DNA of 40,034 nucleotides, taken from contig DASSKK010000030.1 of assembly GCA_035690495.1 (NCBI GenBank), forward strand, positions 1 through 40,034, written 5' to 3'. Positions 7,287 to 15,151 of the stretch are shown here, in pieces. Position 1 is the stretch's first letter; each line of letters begins with the position of its first letter. The notes under the pieces are model-generated. The model made no database searches. It was not told the DNA's origin and saw only the letters and a list, made by a program, of their open reading frames with translations. This DNA comes from DASSKK01 sp035690495. Lineage in GTDB: Bacteria > Actinomycetota > Actinomycetes > Propionibacteriales > Nocardioidaceae. A program made the position numbers and the translations under genes.

Positions 7287-7814
7287 ATGAGTCTCGAGCG
7301 TCCGGTCAGCCCCGACCCCTACGACCTGCTGCCGCCGGTGCCCTCGTTCACGGTCACCAGCACCGACGTCCAGCACCAGCAGCCGCTGGCCGACGGGCAG
7401 ATCGCGGACAAGGGCAACACCTCGCCGCAGCTGAGCTGGTCGGGCGCTCCAGAGGGCACCAAGAGCTTCGTGGTCACCTGCTTCGACCCGGACGCGCCGA
7501 CACCGTCGGGCTTCTGGCACTGGGTCGCGGTGGACATTCCCGCCGACGTGAGCGAGCTGTCGTCCGGAGCGGGCGCGGGCGACGACTCACTGCCCGGGAG
7601 CGCCTTCCACGTCCGCAACGACGCCGGGCAGCAGGCGTTCATGGGCGCGGCTCCCCCGGAGGGCGACCAGGTCCACCGCTACTACTTCGTGGTGCACGCC
7701 GTGGGCGCGGACACCCTCGGCGTCGACAGCAGCGCGACCCCGGCGTACGTCTCGTTCAACCTGGTGTTCAACACGCTGGGGCGCGCCATCATCCAGGGCA
7801 CCTACCAGCACTGA
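7287..7814 (+). CDS. YbhB/YbcL family phosphatidylethanolamine-binding-like protein
   Basis: A 175-aa protein of the PEBP/Raf-kinase-inhibitor-like family. The ligand-site core reads CFDPDAPTPSGFWHWVAVDIP, with GNTSPQLSWSGAP upstream and RYYFVVHAV near the C-terminus. Bacterial members are small cytosolic or periplasmic proteins of unclear role. No signal peptide is seen here, so a cytosolic location is likely. The ATG at 7287 follows AGGAGG with 10-nt spacing. Transcribed alone, divergent from cobT, with the Nudix gene converging 23 bp after its stop. Confidence 0.92.
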   Translation: MSLERPVSPDPYDLLPPVPSFTVTSTDVQHQQPLADGQIADKGNTSPQLSWSGAPEGTKSFVVTCFDPDAPTPSGFWHWVAVDIPADVSELSSGAGAGDDSLPGSAFHVRNDAGQQAFMGAAPPEGDQVHRYYFVVHAVGADTLGVDSSATPAYVSFNLVFNTLGRAIIQGTYQH

Positions 7815-7837
7815 CCCAGCAAGCTCGTCAGCCCGGA

Positions 7838-8341
7838 TCAACGGGTTCGGAGGCGGGCGTACGTCGTGGCGTCCAGCAGCCGCGGGAGCACATGCGCGGC
7901 GCCGGGCGCAAGGTCGAGTCGGCCCTTCCGCACCTGAGCAGGGTCGACGAACACGATGCGACGGCCCTCGCCGCAGGTGATGTCGGCGTCGGTCAGATCG
8001 GCGCGGCCGACCCAGATCCGCCAGTGGTCGGCCAGGTGGGTGGAGTTCTTCGGGGAGTGCTGCACGACCTCGTCGAACCACAGCTCGAGCCCCTCGGGAA
8101 CCGCCAGCCCGGTCTCCTCCTCGAGCTCGCGGGCGAGCGCGTGCCCCCACTCCTCGCCGTCCTCGACGTGACCGCCGACCAGCCCCCACTGGTTCGGCGC
8201 GACGGGCGCGTGCTCGTCGCGCTCCTGGAGCAGCAGCCACCCGCGCGCGTCCACGAGCACCACGCTGGCCAGCAGGCAGTTGCGCCCCACGCAGGGCAGC
8301 TCGTCCGCCTGGGCGGTGGCGGCAATCCCATCCGTGCTCAT
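7838..8341 (-). CDS. Nudix hydrolase
   Basis: A 167-aa Nudix protein. The complete Nudix box GX5EX7REUXEEXGU is visible: GGHVEDGEEWGHALA followed by RELEEETGL, which binds the catalytic Mg2+/Mn2+ for cleavage of a nucleoside diphosphate linked to another group. N-terminal strands read CLLASVVLVDARGWLLLQERD. The substrate cannot be predicted from the box alone. The ATG at 8341 follows GGGAGG on the minus strand, a good ribosome-binding site. Its 5' region is divergent from the decayed ABC transporter promoter. Confidence 0.9.
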   Translation of the reverse strand: MSTDGIAATAQADELPCVGRNCLLASVVLVDARGWLLLQERDEHAPVAPNQWGLVGGHVEDGEEWGHALARELEEETGLAVPEGLELWFDEVVQHSPKNSTHLADHWRIWVGRADLTDADITCGEGRRIVFVDPAQVRKGRLDLAPGAAHVLPRLLDATTYARLRTR

Positions 8342-8357
8342 CGTGCCTGCCTCCCGT

Positions 8358-8385
8358 TTGCCGGACCACCGTGGTGGCCTACACT
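8358..8385 (+). promoter_or_regulatory. sigma70-like promoter with central palindrome, upstream of the decayed transporter
   Basis: TTGCCG (8358-8363) and TACACT (8380-8385) are 16 bp apart, a good housekeeping promoter. The spacer contains CCACC-GT-GGTGG (8366-8377), an operator-like palindrome between -35 and -10. The same bases form the upstream region of the divergent Nudix gene. Confidence 0.5.
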
Positions 8386-8414
8386 GATCCACCCACAATC
8401 TCACAACGGCATCC

Positions 8415-8455
8415 GCACACCCCCGGTCGGCGCGACCGGGGGCAGTCTGCGTGTG
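8415..8455 (+). other. strong leader hairpin upstream of the transporter remnant
   Basis: CCCCCGGTCG (8420-8429) pairs perfectly with CGACCGGGGG (8433-8442) around a 3-nt loop, and GCACAC just outside can pair with a downstream GTGTGC. It lies about 30 nt after the promoter and 50 nt before the GTG at 8494. No U-run follows, so it is not a classical terminator; an attenuator or mRNA-stabilising leader is possible. Confidence 0.4.
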
Positions 8456-8493
8456 CCCGTCGTGAGGCGGAACGAGGCCAGCGAGGAGGGCGG

Positions 8494-8983
8494 GTGCTGT
8501 ACGTCGCGGTGGCGCTGCGTGCCTTCTACGCATGGCTCGCCCAGGCGATGACGGTGGTGATCTGGGTGTCGGTGGGGCCACCGACGACTTCGCGGAACGG
8601 ATCCGCACCGGGGACGTGGCGATCGACCTCTACCGGCCGGTGAGCCTGCTCGGCTGGTGGCCGGCCACCGATCTGGGACGCGCGGCGTACCACCTGCTGA
8701 CCCGCGGGATCGCGCCGACGGCGATCGGCGCGCTGCTGTTCGACCTGCGGTTTCCCGCCGGACCCGCCACCTGGCTGGCGTTCCTGGTCTCCGTGCTGCT
8801 CGCGGTGGTGGTCAGCTTCGGGATCCGGATGCTCGTCACAGGCACGGCCTTCTGGCTGCTCGACCAGACCGGCATCCGCACACTCGCCGGCGTCTTCGCG
8901 ATGTTCTTCTCCGGTCTGGTCGTGCCCCTGGTGATCTTCCCCGGCTGGACCCGAGAAGTCGTGCTCGCGCTGCCGTGGGCCGA
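8494..8983 (+). pseudogene. ABC-2 type permease remnant (internally deleted, frameshifted, C-terminus lost)
   Basis: The original GTG start with GAGGAGG upstream survives and encodes a start like LYVAVALRAF, which then jumps to YAWLAQAMTVVIWVSVG, missing the first membrane spans expected for this family (inference). At about 8573-8580 the frame shifts to continue DDFAERIRTGDVAIDLYRP, a conserved ABC-2 permease motif, then LLGWWPATDLGRAAYHLL and three hydrophobic segments up to FFSGLVVPLVIFPGW and LALPWA. There the permease ends and runs directly into the middle of an ABC ATPase. It would have been one of two membrane subunits of an exporter. Not expected to give a working product. Confidence 0.8.
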
Positions 8984-9715
8984 CCGCGTCGCCGGCATCG
9001 AGCCGTCGCGCGACCGGGTGGCGCTGACGCGTCGCATCGGAGTCGTCTTCGGGCAGCGCACCACGTTGTGGTGGGACCTGCCGCTGCGCGACTCCTCCGA
9101 CCTGCTGCGCCGCATCTATCGGGTCGACGGGGCAGACACCGAAGCAACCTCGCGGAGTTCAGCGAGCTCCTCGACCTCGGCGACCTGCTCGACGTCGCGG
9201 TGCGGCAGCTCTCGCTCGGTCAGCGGATGCGTGGCGATGTCGCGGCGGCACTCCTGCACGACCCGGAGATTCTCTACCTCGACGAGCCGACCATCGGCCT
9301 CGACGTCGTCAGCAAGGGGCGGTTGCGCGAGTTCCTGCGCGCAGTCAACTCCGAGCGCGACGTCACCCTGCTGCTGACCACTCACGACCTGCAGGACATC
9401 GAGCAGCTGTGCCGGCGGGTGATGGTGATCGACCACGGCGCGCTCGTGTACGACGGAGCGCTGGCCGGTCTGCACGCCCGCGGCTCCTCGACCCGCACCC
9501 TGGTCGTCGACCTCGTCGACGAGGAAGACCCGATCCAGGTAGCCGGCGCGACGGTCCAGCGCGTCGACGGACCACGGCAGTGGCTGTCCTTCCCGGCCGA
9601 CGCCTCCGCGGCCCCGATCGTGGCCGCCGTCGCCGCGTCGTACGACGTCGCCGACCTGTCGATCAACGAGCCGGACATCGAGGACGTGATCCGCGAGATC
9701 TACCTCGGCGGCTGA
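8984..9715 (+). pseudogene. ABC transporter ATPase remnant (Walker A lost, frameshifted)
   Basis: The first recognisable residues are RVAGIEPSRDRVALTRRIG and VVFGQRTTLWWDLPLRDS, normally found after Walker A; the N-terminus with Walker A and the whole second permease are absent. A single-base frameshift near 9122-9140 moves the reading to HRSNLAEFSELLDLGDLLD. Downstream the ABC signature LSLGQRMRGDVAAALLHDP, Walker B ILYLDEPTIGLD and the H-loop LLTTHDLQDIE are intact to the stop at 9715. The well-kept downstream sequence suggests recent decay or, less likely, sequencing error. Confidence 0.82.
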
Positions 9716-9734
9716 GCGCGCGAACCACGTGGGA

Positions 9735-9740
9735 CACAAT
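9735..9740 (+). promoter_or_regulatory. -10 box for the alpha/beta hydrolase gene
   Basis: CACAAT ends 7 nt before the GTG at 9748, identical in hexamer and spacing to the cobT site. Supports the GTG start and a leaderless message. Confidence 0.4.
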
Positions 9741-9747
9741 TGCGGCC

Positions 9748-10710
9748 GTGGACGCCACACCGACTCCGCTCGCCGTCGCCGACGTGCTCGGCGCGCCGTA
9801 CCACGCCGAGACGATCCCGCTGCCCGACGACGACGAAGGATCCGTGGTCGCCACCCTGGTAAGCCGCAGAGCCGACCGGCCGACCGGGAACGCCGTGCTC
9901 CACGTGCACGGGTTCGCCGACTACTTCTTCCAGACGCCGTCCGCGGACTACTGGGTCGAACGCGGCTACGACTTCTACGCCCTCGACCTGCGCAAGTACG
10001 GGCGCTCGCTGCTCCCCCACCAGACGCCGAACTTCACCACCGACCTCACCGACTACTACCCCGAGATCGACGCCGCGTTCGACCGCATCACGCGTCGCGA
10101 CGGTCACGAACGGGTGCTGCTCAGCGGGCACTCCACCGGCGGGCTGGTGATCTCGCTATGGGCGCACGACCGGCGCCCGCCGCTGGGCGGGATGGTGCTG
10201 AACTCGCCGTGGCTCGACCTACGGGGCAGCCTGCTGCTCCGCACCGCCGGCACTCGCGCGATCGACCAGATCGGCGCGCGCCGTCCCTACCTGACGATCC
10301 CCCGCGAGGTCACCGGGTTCTACGCCCAGAGTCTGCACCGAGACCACCACGGCGAGTGGGACTTCGACCTGGCCTGGAAGCCCATCGAGTCCTGGCCGGT
10401 GTACGCCGGGTGGCTGCGGGCGGTGCGCCGTGGCCACGCGCGCGTGCACCGCGGGCTCGACGTACCCACGCCGGTGCTCGTGCTCACCTCCGCTGCCAGC
10501 GGGCGTCCCAGGACTTACGACGAGATGTGCGCGTCGACCGACATCGTGCTCGACGTCGAGCAGATCCGCCGGTGGGCACCGAAGCTGGCCGCACACGTGA
10601 CACTCGTGCGCGTGGAAGGGGCGCTTCACGACGTGACGATGTCGCGTCGGGACGTGCGCGACCGCGCCTTCGGCGAGATCACCCGCTGGCACGACGCCTT
10701 CGCCCGGTGA
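9748..10710 (+). CDS. alpha/beta hydrolase, lysophospholipase-like
   Basis: A 320-aa serine hydrolase. The oxyanion region is VLHVHGFADYFFQ, the nucleophile elbow is GHSTGG (Ser129), and a late His in GALHDVTMS fits the catalytic His. The sequence LDLRKYGRS and a cap region with IESWPVYAGWLRAV resemble the PldB/monoglyceride lipase group, so a lipid ester substrate is likely but not proven. No signal peptide or membrane span is seen. GTG start chosen because of the -10 box 7 nt upstream and the absence of an in-frame ATG. The gene begins only 32 bp after the transporter remnant but has its own promoter. Confidence 0.87.
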   Translation: MDATPTPLAVADVLGAPYHAETIPLPDDDEGSVVATLVSRRADRPTGNAVLHVHGFADYFFQTPSADYWVERGYDFYALDLRKYGRSLLPHQTPNFTTDLTDYYPEIDAAFDRITRRDGHERVLLSGHSTGGLVISLWAHDRRPPLGGMVLNSPWLDLRGSLLLRTAGTRAIDQIGARRPYLTIPREVTGFYAQSLHRDHHGEWDFDLAWKPIESWPVYAGWLRAVRRGHARVHRGLDVPTPVLVLTSAASGRPRTYDEMCASTDIVLDVEQIRRWAPKLAAHVTLVRVEGALHDVTMSRRDVRDRAFGEITRWHDAFAR

Positions 10711-10801
10711 AGTCGACCCGACCTCAACCTCGCCCAGGGATCACGGGTCGCCGCGATAACGGGTCGCCGCGCGGCCCACCGAGCCGGTAGTTTCCGACCC
10801 C

Positions 10802-11548
10802 ATGAGCCTGACCACACACGAATGCATCAAGGCCATCGCGAAGCACAGCGCCGGGTTCGCCGAAGCAGCCAGCGGCAACCTCGGCGCCCGGGTCGAGCAC
10901 TGCCCGGACTGGGACGTCGCCGCCCTGGTCCGGCACCTCTCGGAGGTGCACTGGTTCTGGGCCACGATCGTCGACGGGCTCCTTCCCGAGCCGCCCGACG
11001 AGTCGTCGCGACCCGCACCGGCGCCGGACGGCCATCTCATCGACTCGTTCGCCGAGGGTGCCAACCACCTTTGCAAGGTGCTGGGCGACGCCGACCAGTC
11101 CGCTCACTGCTGGACCTGGGCAGGTTGGAAGCAGGACGTGGACTTCGTCGCCCGGCACCAGGTGCAGGAGGCGGCCGTCCACCACTGGGACGCCGCCCAC
11201 GCCGCCGGCACCGACATCACCATCGCGCCGGACGTGGCCGCTGACAGCATCGACGAGTTCCTGCACTTCTCCGTCGCCTCCGACGACGACCCGGACGAGC
11301 CCGTCAAGCCGCCGCTGAAGGGCACCCTGGCCTTCCGAGCGACCGACACCGGCGACGGCTGGACGCTCACCGACGGCACCCGGCCCGGCACCGCACGGGT
11401 CACCACGGCCGTCGAGGACGGCGTACCCGTGCTCGAGGCGACGGCCGCGGACCTGCTGCTGTGGCTGTACGGGCGGGTCGAGCTCGACACGTCCGCGGTC
11501 GGCGCCGACCTGCTGGCCAGGTTCAGGGATATGTGCTTCACCGACTGA
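10802..11548 (+). CDS. maleylpyruvate isomerase-family mycothiol-dependent enzyme
   Basis: A 248-aa protein with an N-terminal DinB-like four-helix metal-binding domain and a C-terminal MDMPI-C domain. Likely metal ligands are His50 (LSEVHWFW) and the E-x3-H pair Glu123/His127 (HQVQEAAVHHWD), matching the His/Glu/His set of mycothiol-dependent maleylpyruvate isomerase. Family members use mycothiol, the actinobacterial thiol, for isomerisation or detoxification; the substrate here is unknown. TAGTTT (10788-10793) 8 nt before the ATG is a probable -10 box. Confidence 0.9.
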   Translation: MSLTTHECIKAIAKHSAGFAEAASGNLGARVEHCPDWDVAALVRHLSEVHWFWATIVDGLLPEPPDESSRPAPAPDGHLIDSFAEGANHLCKVLGDADQSAHCWTWAGWKQDVDFVARHQVQEAAVHHWDAAHAAGTDITIAPDVAADSIDEFLHFSVASDDDPDEPVKPPLKGTLAFRATDTGDGWTLTDGTRPGTARVTTAVEDGVPVLEATAADLLLWLYGRVELDTSAVGADLLARFRDMCFTD

Positions 11549-11559
11549 CCCGCTCCGCT

Positions 11560-11649
11560 GACCGTTTACCAGGGTGGCATGGTGAACTGCCACTCACCAC
11601 GGTGAGTTCACCATGGGCAGCGACCGTTTACCAGGGTGGCATGGTAAAC
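11560..11649. repeat. palindromic repeat cluster between convergent genes
   Basis: Two 28-bp direct repeats (11560-11587 and 11622-11649) differ at one base and start 62 bp apart. Each is itself an inverted repeat, GTTTACCA to TGGTAAAC (or TGGTGAAC in the first), with an 8-bp centre. Between them CATGGTGAACT (11578-11588) and AGTTCACCATG (11605-11615) form an 11-bp-arm hairpin, and ACTCACC-AC-GGTGAGT (11592-11607) offers an alternative fold. Lying between two gene 3' ends, it could be a bidirectional terminator or a REP-type element. Confidence 0.75.
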
Positions 11650-11657
11650 GGCGCGGG

Positions 11658-12425
11658 CTACTGGAGCAGGAAGGCGACCAGGGCGACGAGCCCGACCACG
11701 ACGATCACGGCGCGCAGCAGGGTCGGGGACAGCCGTCGGCCCACCCGGGCACCGATCTGTCCACCGATCACGGAGCCGATCGCGATCAGGACCGCGACGG
11801 TCCAGTCCACGTGCGCCACGACGATGAACACGATGGCGGCAACGCCGTTGACGAGCATCGCCAGCACGTTCTTGGTGGCGTTGTTGCGCTGCATCGTCTC
11901 GTGCACGCCGATGCCGAGGATCGCCATCAGCAGCACGCCTTGGGCGGCGCCGAAGTACCCGCCGTACACCCCGGTCAGGGCCACCAGCACCCACACCCAG
12001 GCGGCCCCGTGCTCGCGTACGTCGTCCCCTCGCGTCTGTGCCCGAGCCTTCACGCGGCGGCTGATCAGGGGCCCGAGCAGCACCAGGACCACCCCGATCC
12101 CGATGAGCGCCGGCACGATCGACTCGAAGGCGCCCTTCGGCAGCGTGAGCAGCAGGAACGCCCCTGCGATCCCGCCGAGAAGCGAGGCGGCGCCGAAGCG
12201 GAGCAGCCGGCCGCGCTGGCCCACGAGCTCGCGGCGGTAGCCGATCGCCCCGGACAGTGACCCGGGCGCCAGGCCGACCGAGTTGGAGACGTTCGCGGTG
12301 ACCGGAGGCACCCCGAACGCGAGCAGGGTCGGGAACGTGATCAGCGTCCCCGACCCCACCACGGTGTTGATGGTGCCCGCGGCGACACCAGCCAGCAGCA
12401 CCGCGGCCATCTGGGCGTAGGTCAC
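11658..12425 (-). CDS. TSUP family membrane protein (TauE/SafE-like permease)
   Basis: A 255-aa integral membrane protein with about eight hydrophobic segments. Both halves carry the TSUP repeat pattern: GVAAGTINTVVGSGTLITFP with FGVPPVTANVSNSVGL near the N-terminus, and GVYGGYFGAAQGVLLM with QRNNATKNVLA in the second half. TSUP proteins are proposed exporters of sulfite, sulfoacetate or related anions; the cargo here is unknown. The GTG at 12425 overlaps the stop of the SPFH gene as GTGA and is preferred over the ATG at 12410 for that reason. Confidence 0.9.
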   Translation of the reverse strand: MTYAQMAAVLLAGVAAGTINTVVGSGTLITFPTLLAFGVPPVTANVSNSVGLAPGSLSGAIGYRRELVGQRGRLLRFGAASLLGGIAGAFLLLTLPKGAFESIVPALIGIGVVLVLLGPLISRRVKARAQTRGDDVREHGAAWVWVLVALTGVYGGYFGAAQGVLLMAILGIGVHETMQRNNATKNVLAMLVNGVAAIVFIVVAHVDWTVAVLIAIGSVIGGQIGARVGRRLSPTLLRAVIVVVGLVALVAFLLQ

Positions 12426-13570
12426 TGCGTGGGAGGTTCCCCGTCCTCGTCCGTCGCGGGCCCGTCGCCGGAATCGGGCGAGGATGGAGCCGCTCCCCGG
12501 CCCCTCGATCCGAGCGGCCCGGTCTCGCTCGAGGCCTGGGCGGCCGCGATCGCCGCGGCGACCTCCTCGTGGGTCTTGTTCAACGCGCGGTCCTCGGGCA
12601 CGTCCGGTTCGGCAGGACCCATGTCCACCCGGACCCGCGGACCCTCCACGTCGTCGGGGATCCCCTGCAGGGTGTTCATCGTCGAGCCGAGACCCTCCAG
12701 GGCCTTGCCGATCTCGCTGGGCACGATCCACACCTTGTTGGCATCGCCCTCGGCGATCTTCGGCATCATCTGGAGGTACTGGTAGGCCAGCAGCGACTGG
12801 TCGGGCCGACCGTCGTGGATGGCCTGGAAGACGGTCTGGATCGCCTGTCCCTCGCCCTGCGCCCGCAGGATCGACGACTCCCGGTCGGCCTGCGCCCGCA
12901 GGATCTGCGACTCGCGGGCACCCTCGGCCGACAGGATCGCCGACTGCTTGGAGCCCTCCGCGGTGAGGATCGCGGACTGCCGCTGGCCCTCCGCGGTGAG
13001 GATCGCCGCGCGCTTGTCGCGGTCGGCCCGCATCTGCTTCTCCATCGAGTCCTTGATGGAGGGCGGCGGGTCGATGCCCTTCAGCTCCACCCGGTTCACG
13101 CGGATGCCCCACTTCCCGGTCGCCTCGTCGAGGACGCCGCGTAGCCGGTTGTTGATGTTGTCGCGGCTGGTGAGGGTCTCCTCCAGGTCCATCCCGCCGA
13201 CGATGTTGCGCAGTGTCGTCATCGTGAGCTGCTCGACGGCCTGGATGTAGTTGGCGATCTCGTACGTCGCCGCCACCGGGTCGGTGACCTGGAAGTAGAT
13301 CACGGTGTCGATCGAGACCACCAGGTTGTCCTCGGTGATGACCGGCTGTGGCGGGAAGGAGACCACCTGCTCGCGCAGGTCGATCATGTATCGCACCCGG
13401 TCGACGAACGGCACCACTACGTTCAGCCCGGCGTTGAGCGTCGCCCGGTACTTGCCGAAGCGCTCCACCACCCCGGCACGCGCCTGCGGCACGATCCGGA
13501 TCGTCCTGGCCACCGTCACGATGGCCAGGACCACCACCAGGGCGATCACCACGATTGCTGCTACGGGCAC
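12422..13570 (-). CDS. SPFH/band-7 (stomatin-like) membrane scaffold protein
   Basis: A 382-aa paraslipin-type protein. Residues 1-22 are an N-terminal membrane anchor (VAAIVVIALVVVLAIVTVA). The SPFH domain follows, with VPQARAGVVERFGKY, LNVVVPFVDRVRYMIDLRE and LRNIVGGMDLEETLTSRD. A coiled-coil region holds five 11-residue repeats of the form (K/R)xxxILxAxxx (DNA 12851-13015), then a segment with YLQMMPKIAEGDANKVW and a disordered acidic tail. Such proteins form membrane rings that organise microdomains and often pair with an NfeD protein, which is encoded just upstream here. Confidence 0.93.
   Translation of the reverse strand: MPVAAIVVIALVVVLAIVTVARTIRIVPQARAGVVERFGKYRATLNAGLNVVVPFVDRVRYMIDLREQVVSFPPQPVITEDNLVVSIDTVIYFQVTDPVAATYEIANYIQAVEQLTMTTLRNIVGGMDLEETLTSRDNINNRLRGVLDEATGKWGIRVNRVELKGIDPPPSIKDSMEKQMRADRDKRAAILTAEGQRQSAILTAEGSKQSAILSAEGARESQILRAQADRESSILRAQGEGQAIQTVFQAIHDGRPDQSLLAYQYLQMMPKIAEGDANKVWIVPSEIGKALEGLGSTMNTLQGIPDDVEGPRVRVDMGPAEPDVPEDRALNKTHEEVAAAIAAAQASSETGPLGSRGRGAAPSSPDSGDGPATDEDGEPPTQ
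12851..13015 (-). repeat. five 33-bp in-frame repeats in the SPFH coiled coil
   Basis: Five contiguous 33-bp units encode KRAAILTAEGQ, RQSAILTAEGS, KQSAILSAEGA, RESQILRAQAD and RESSILRAQGE. Hendecad repeats of this kind are usual in paraslipins and build a right-handed or straight coiled coil. Confidence 0.85.
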
Positions 13571-13606
13571 GATGTCCCCTTTCCGTCCTGTGTCGGCACG
13601 AGCATC

Positions 13607-14080
13607 TCAGCCGTCCACGTCGGGTCTGTCCAACTCGGGAATCTCGTAGACCAGGGCGGTCGCGCCCTTGATCTGGAGTACGTCGACGCGGGCACCGGTC
13701 CTGATCACCGCGGTCTCATCGTAGGGCCGGGCGGTCCACAGCTCGCCGCCGATGCGGATCTGGCCGCCCTGGTCGGAGACCTCGCTGACCACCACGGCGG
13801 TCTTCCCCACCAAGGAGTTGTGGCCGAGCACCAACTCGGGGCCGCCGTGCAGACGGCGTACGACGTTGGGACGCACCAACGCAAGCATGGCGACCGAACC
13901 GGCAGCGGCCACGAGCACCTGCGCCGCGATCGGCAGTCCGATCACGGCGCTGATCACCCCGAGCACGCAACCGGCGGCGAACATCAGCAGAATCAGGTCC
14001 AGGCTGAGCAGCTCGGCGGCCCCGAGCAGCACCGCGAGCGCCAGCCAGGCCTCCCAGGTGTGTTGCGTCAGCCAGTCCAT
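13607..14080 (-). CDS. NfeD-like membrane protein
   Basis: A 157-aa protein with two or three N-terminal membrane segments (ALAVLLGAAELLSLDLILLMF, in part; VLGVISAVIGLPIAAQVLVAA) and a C-terminal OB-fold beta-barrel containing LVGKTAVVVSEVSDQGGQIRIGG (in part) and VLQIKGATALVYE. This short form lacks the ClpP-like protease domain of long NfeD proteins. Short NfeD proteins are encoded beside SPFH genes and are thought to bind them; the SPFH gene begins 36 bp downstream. The ATG at 14080 gives the normal start MDWLTQHTWE. Confidence 0.88.
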   Translation of the reverse strand: MDWLTQHTWEAWLALAVLLGAAELLSLDLILLMFAAGCVLGVISAVIGLPIAAQVLVAAAGSVAMLALVRPNVVRRLHGGPELVLGHNSLVGKTAVVVSEVSDQGGQIRIGGELWTARPYDETAVIRTGARVDVLQIKGATALVYEIPELDRPDVDG

Positions 14081-14099
14081 GCCGTGAGCCTACCCGTGC

Positions 14100-14145
14100 G
14101 GGGTCTCGACCGGCTCGACCAGCGACGGTCTCGACGAACTCGTCC
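14100..14145 (+). repeat. REP-like element, copy a (intergenic)
   Basis: Core GGGTCTCGACCGGCTCGACC (14101-14120), followed by a second half GGTCTCGACGAACTCGTCC (14127-14145). It occupies most of the gap between the NfeD start and the ABC ATPase stop. Closely similar cores occur inside sufU (33891-33935) and sufS (35316-35343). Confidence 0.65.
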
Positions 14146-14149
14146 AGCG

Positions 14150-14944
14150 TCAGTGCGAACGGGTGCGGCGGCGTGCTGCCCACCGACCGTCCTCGTGATG
14201 AAGCAGCATCGGCATCTCGAACGTCGCGGACACGATCTCCTCGGTCAGAACCTGCTCCAATGGCCCGGCGGCCACGACCCTGCCGCCCCGCAGCAGCAGT
14301 CCGTGGGTGAACCCCGGCGGGATCTCCTCGACATGATGGGAGACAAGCACGGTGGCCGGCGACAGCTCGTCGGCGGCCAGGACCGACAGCGTGGACACCA
14401 GGTCCTCGCGGCCGCCGAGGTCCAGACCGGCGGCCGGCTCGTCGAGCAGCAGCAGCTCCGGGTCGGTCATCAGCGCCCGGGCGATCTGGACCCGCTTGCG
14501 CTCGCCTTCCGAGAGGGTCCCGAAGGTCCGGCCACTCAGGTGGTCCGCACCCATCTCCATCAGTAGCGCCGACGCGCGGGCATGGTCCAGGTCGTCGTAG
14601 TGCTCCCGCCAGCGCCCGAGCACGGCGTACGACGCCGACACCACCACGTCGTGGACCCGCTCCTCGCGAGGGATCCGCTCGGCGAGCGAGGCGCTGGTCA
14701 GCCCGATCCTCGGCCGCAGCTCGAACACGTCGACGGTGCCGAGCACCTCCCCGAGGATCCCGACGACGCCTTCGGTCGGGTGGATCTGTGCGGAGGCGAC
14801 CTGCAGCAACGTCGTCTTGCCGGCTCCGTTGGGACCGAGCACGACCCAGCGCTCGTCCTCCTCCACCGTCCAGTCGACGCCTTCCACCAGCGTGGCGGTG
14901 CCTCGCCGGACGGTGACGTCGGCGAGTTCGAGAACGGCGTCCAT
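14150..14944 (-). CDS. ABC transporter-type ATPase, stand-alone
   Basis: A 264-aa single nucleotide-binding domain. Walker A is GPNGAGKTT (37-45), the signature is LSEGERKRVQIARAL, Walker B is LLLLDEPAAGLD and the H-loop is LVSHHVEEI. A permease partner is not encoded nearby; similar lone ATPases of the YlmA/ModF-like type occur in actinobacteria and may not be transporters. The ATG at 14944 is preceded by GAGGAAG, a good ribosome-binding site, 3 nt upstream of it; a TAGGTT -10 box lies at 14980-14985. The C-terminal tail WAARRRTRSH ends beside the repeat at 14100-14145. Confidence 0.87.
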   Translation of the reverse strand: MDAVLELADVTVRRGTATLVEGVDWTVEEDERWVVLGPNGAGKTTLLQVASAQIHPTEGVVGILGEVLGTVDVFELRPRIGLTSASLAERIPREERVHDVVVSASYAVLGRWREHYDDLDHARASALLMEMGADHLSGRTFGTLSEGERKRVQIARALMTDPELLLLDEPAAGLDLGGREDLVSTLSVLAADELSPATVLVSHHVEEIPPGFTHGLLLRGGRVVAAGPLEQVLTEEIVSATFEMPMLLHHEDGRWAARRRTRSH

Positions 14945-15139
14945 GTCTTCCTCGATGTCGGTGGGGCGTGCGCCGTCCAAACCTACGACAGACCGGACTC
15001 ACCACGGGTGGCACCCGGCGGCCGAAGGCCCGTCGAGCGGCGTCCCCGGTCGCGCAGTCTCGACCCTGTGTCCCTCGGTCCGCTCGTCAACGAGACTTCA
15101 GCCACTCGGCCACGAGCAGCAAGCTGCCCGGGCGCTCGC

Positions 15140-15145
15140 TAACCT
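15140..15145 (+). promoter_or_regulatory. -10 box for the 15152 gene
   Basis: TAACCT ends 6 nt before the GTG at 15152. No Shine-Dalgarno sequence is present, so the message is probably leaderless. Confidence 0.5.
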
Positions 15146-15151
15146 CGTCTC

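Noticed and set aside
12851..13015. Tandem repeats in the SPFH gene as a novel repeat element
   Set aside because: They encode the usual hendecad coiled coil of paraslipins and are a protein feature, not a mobile repeat.
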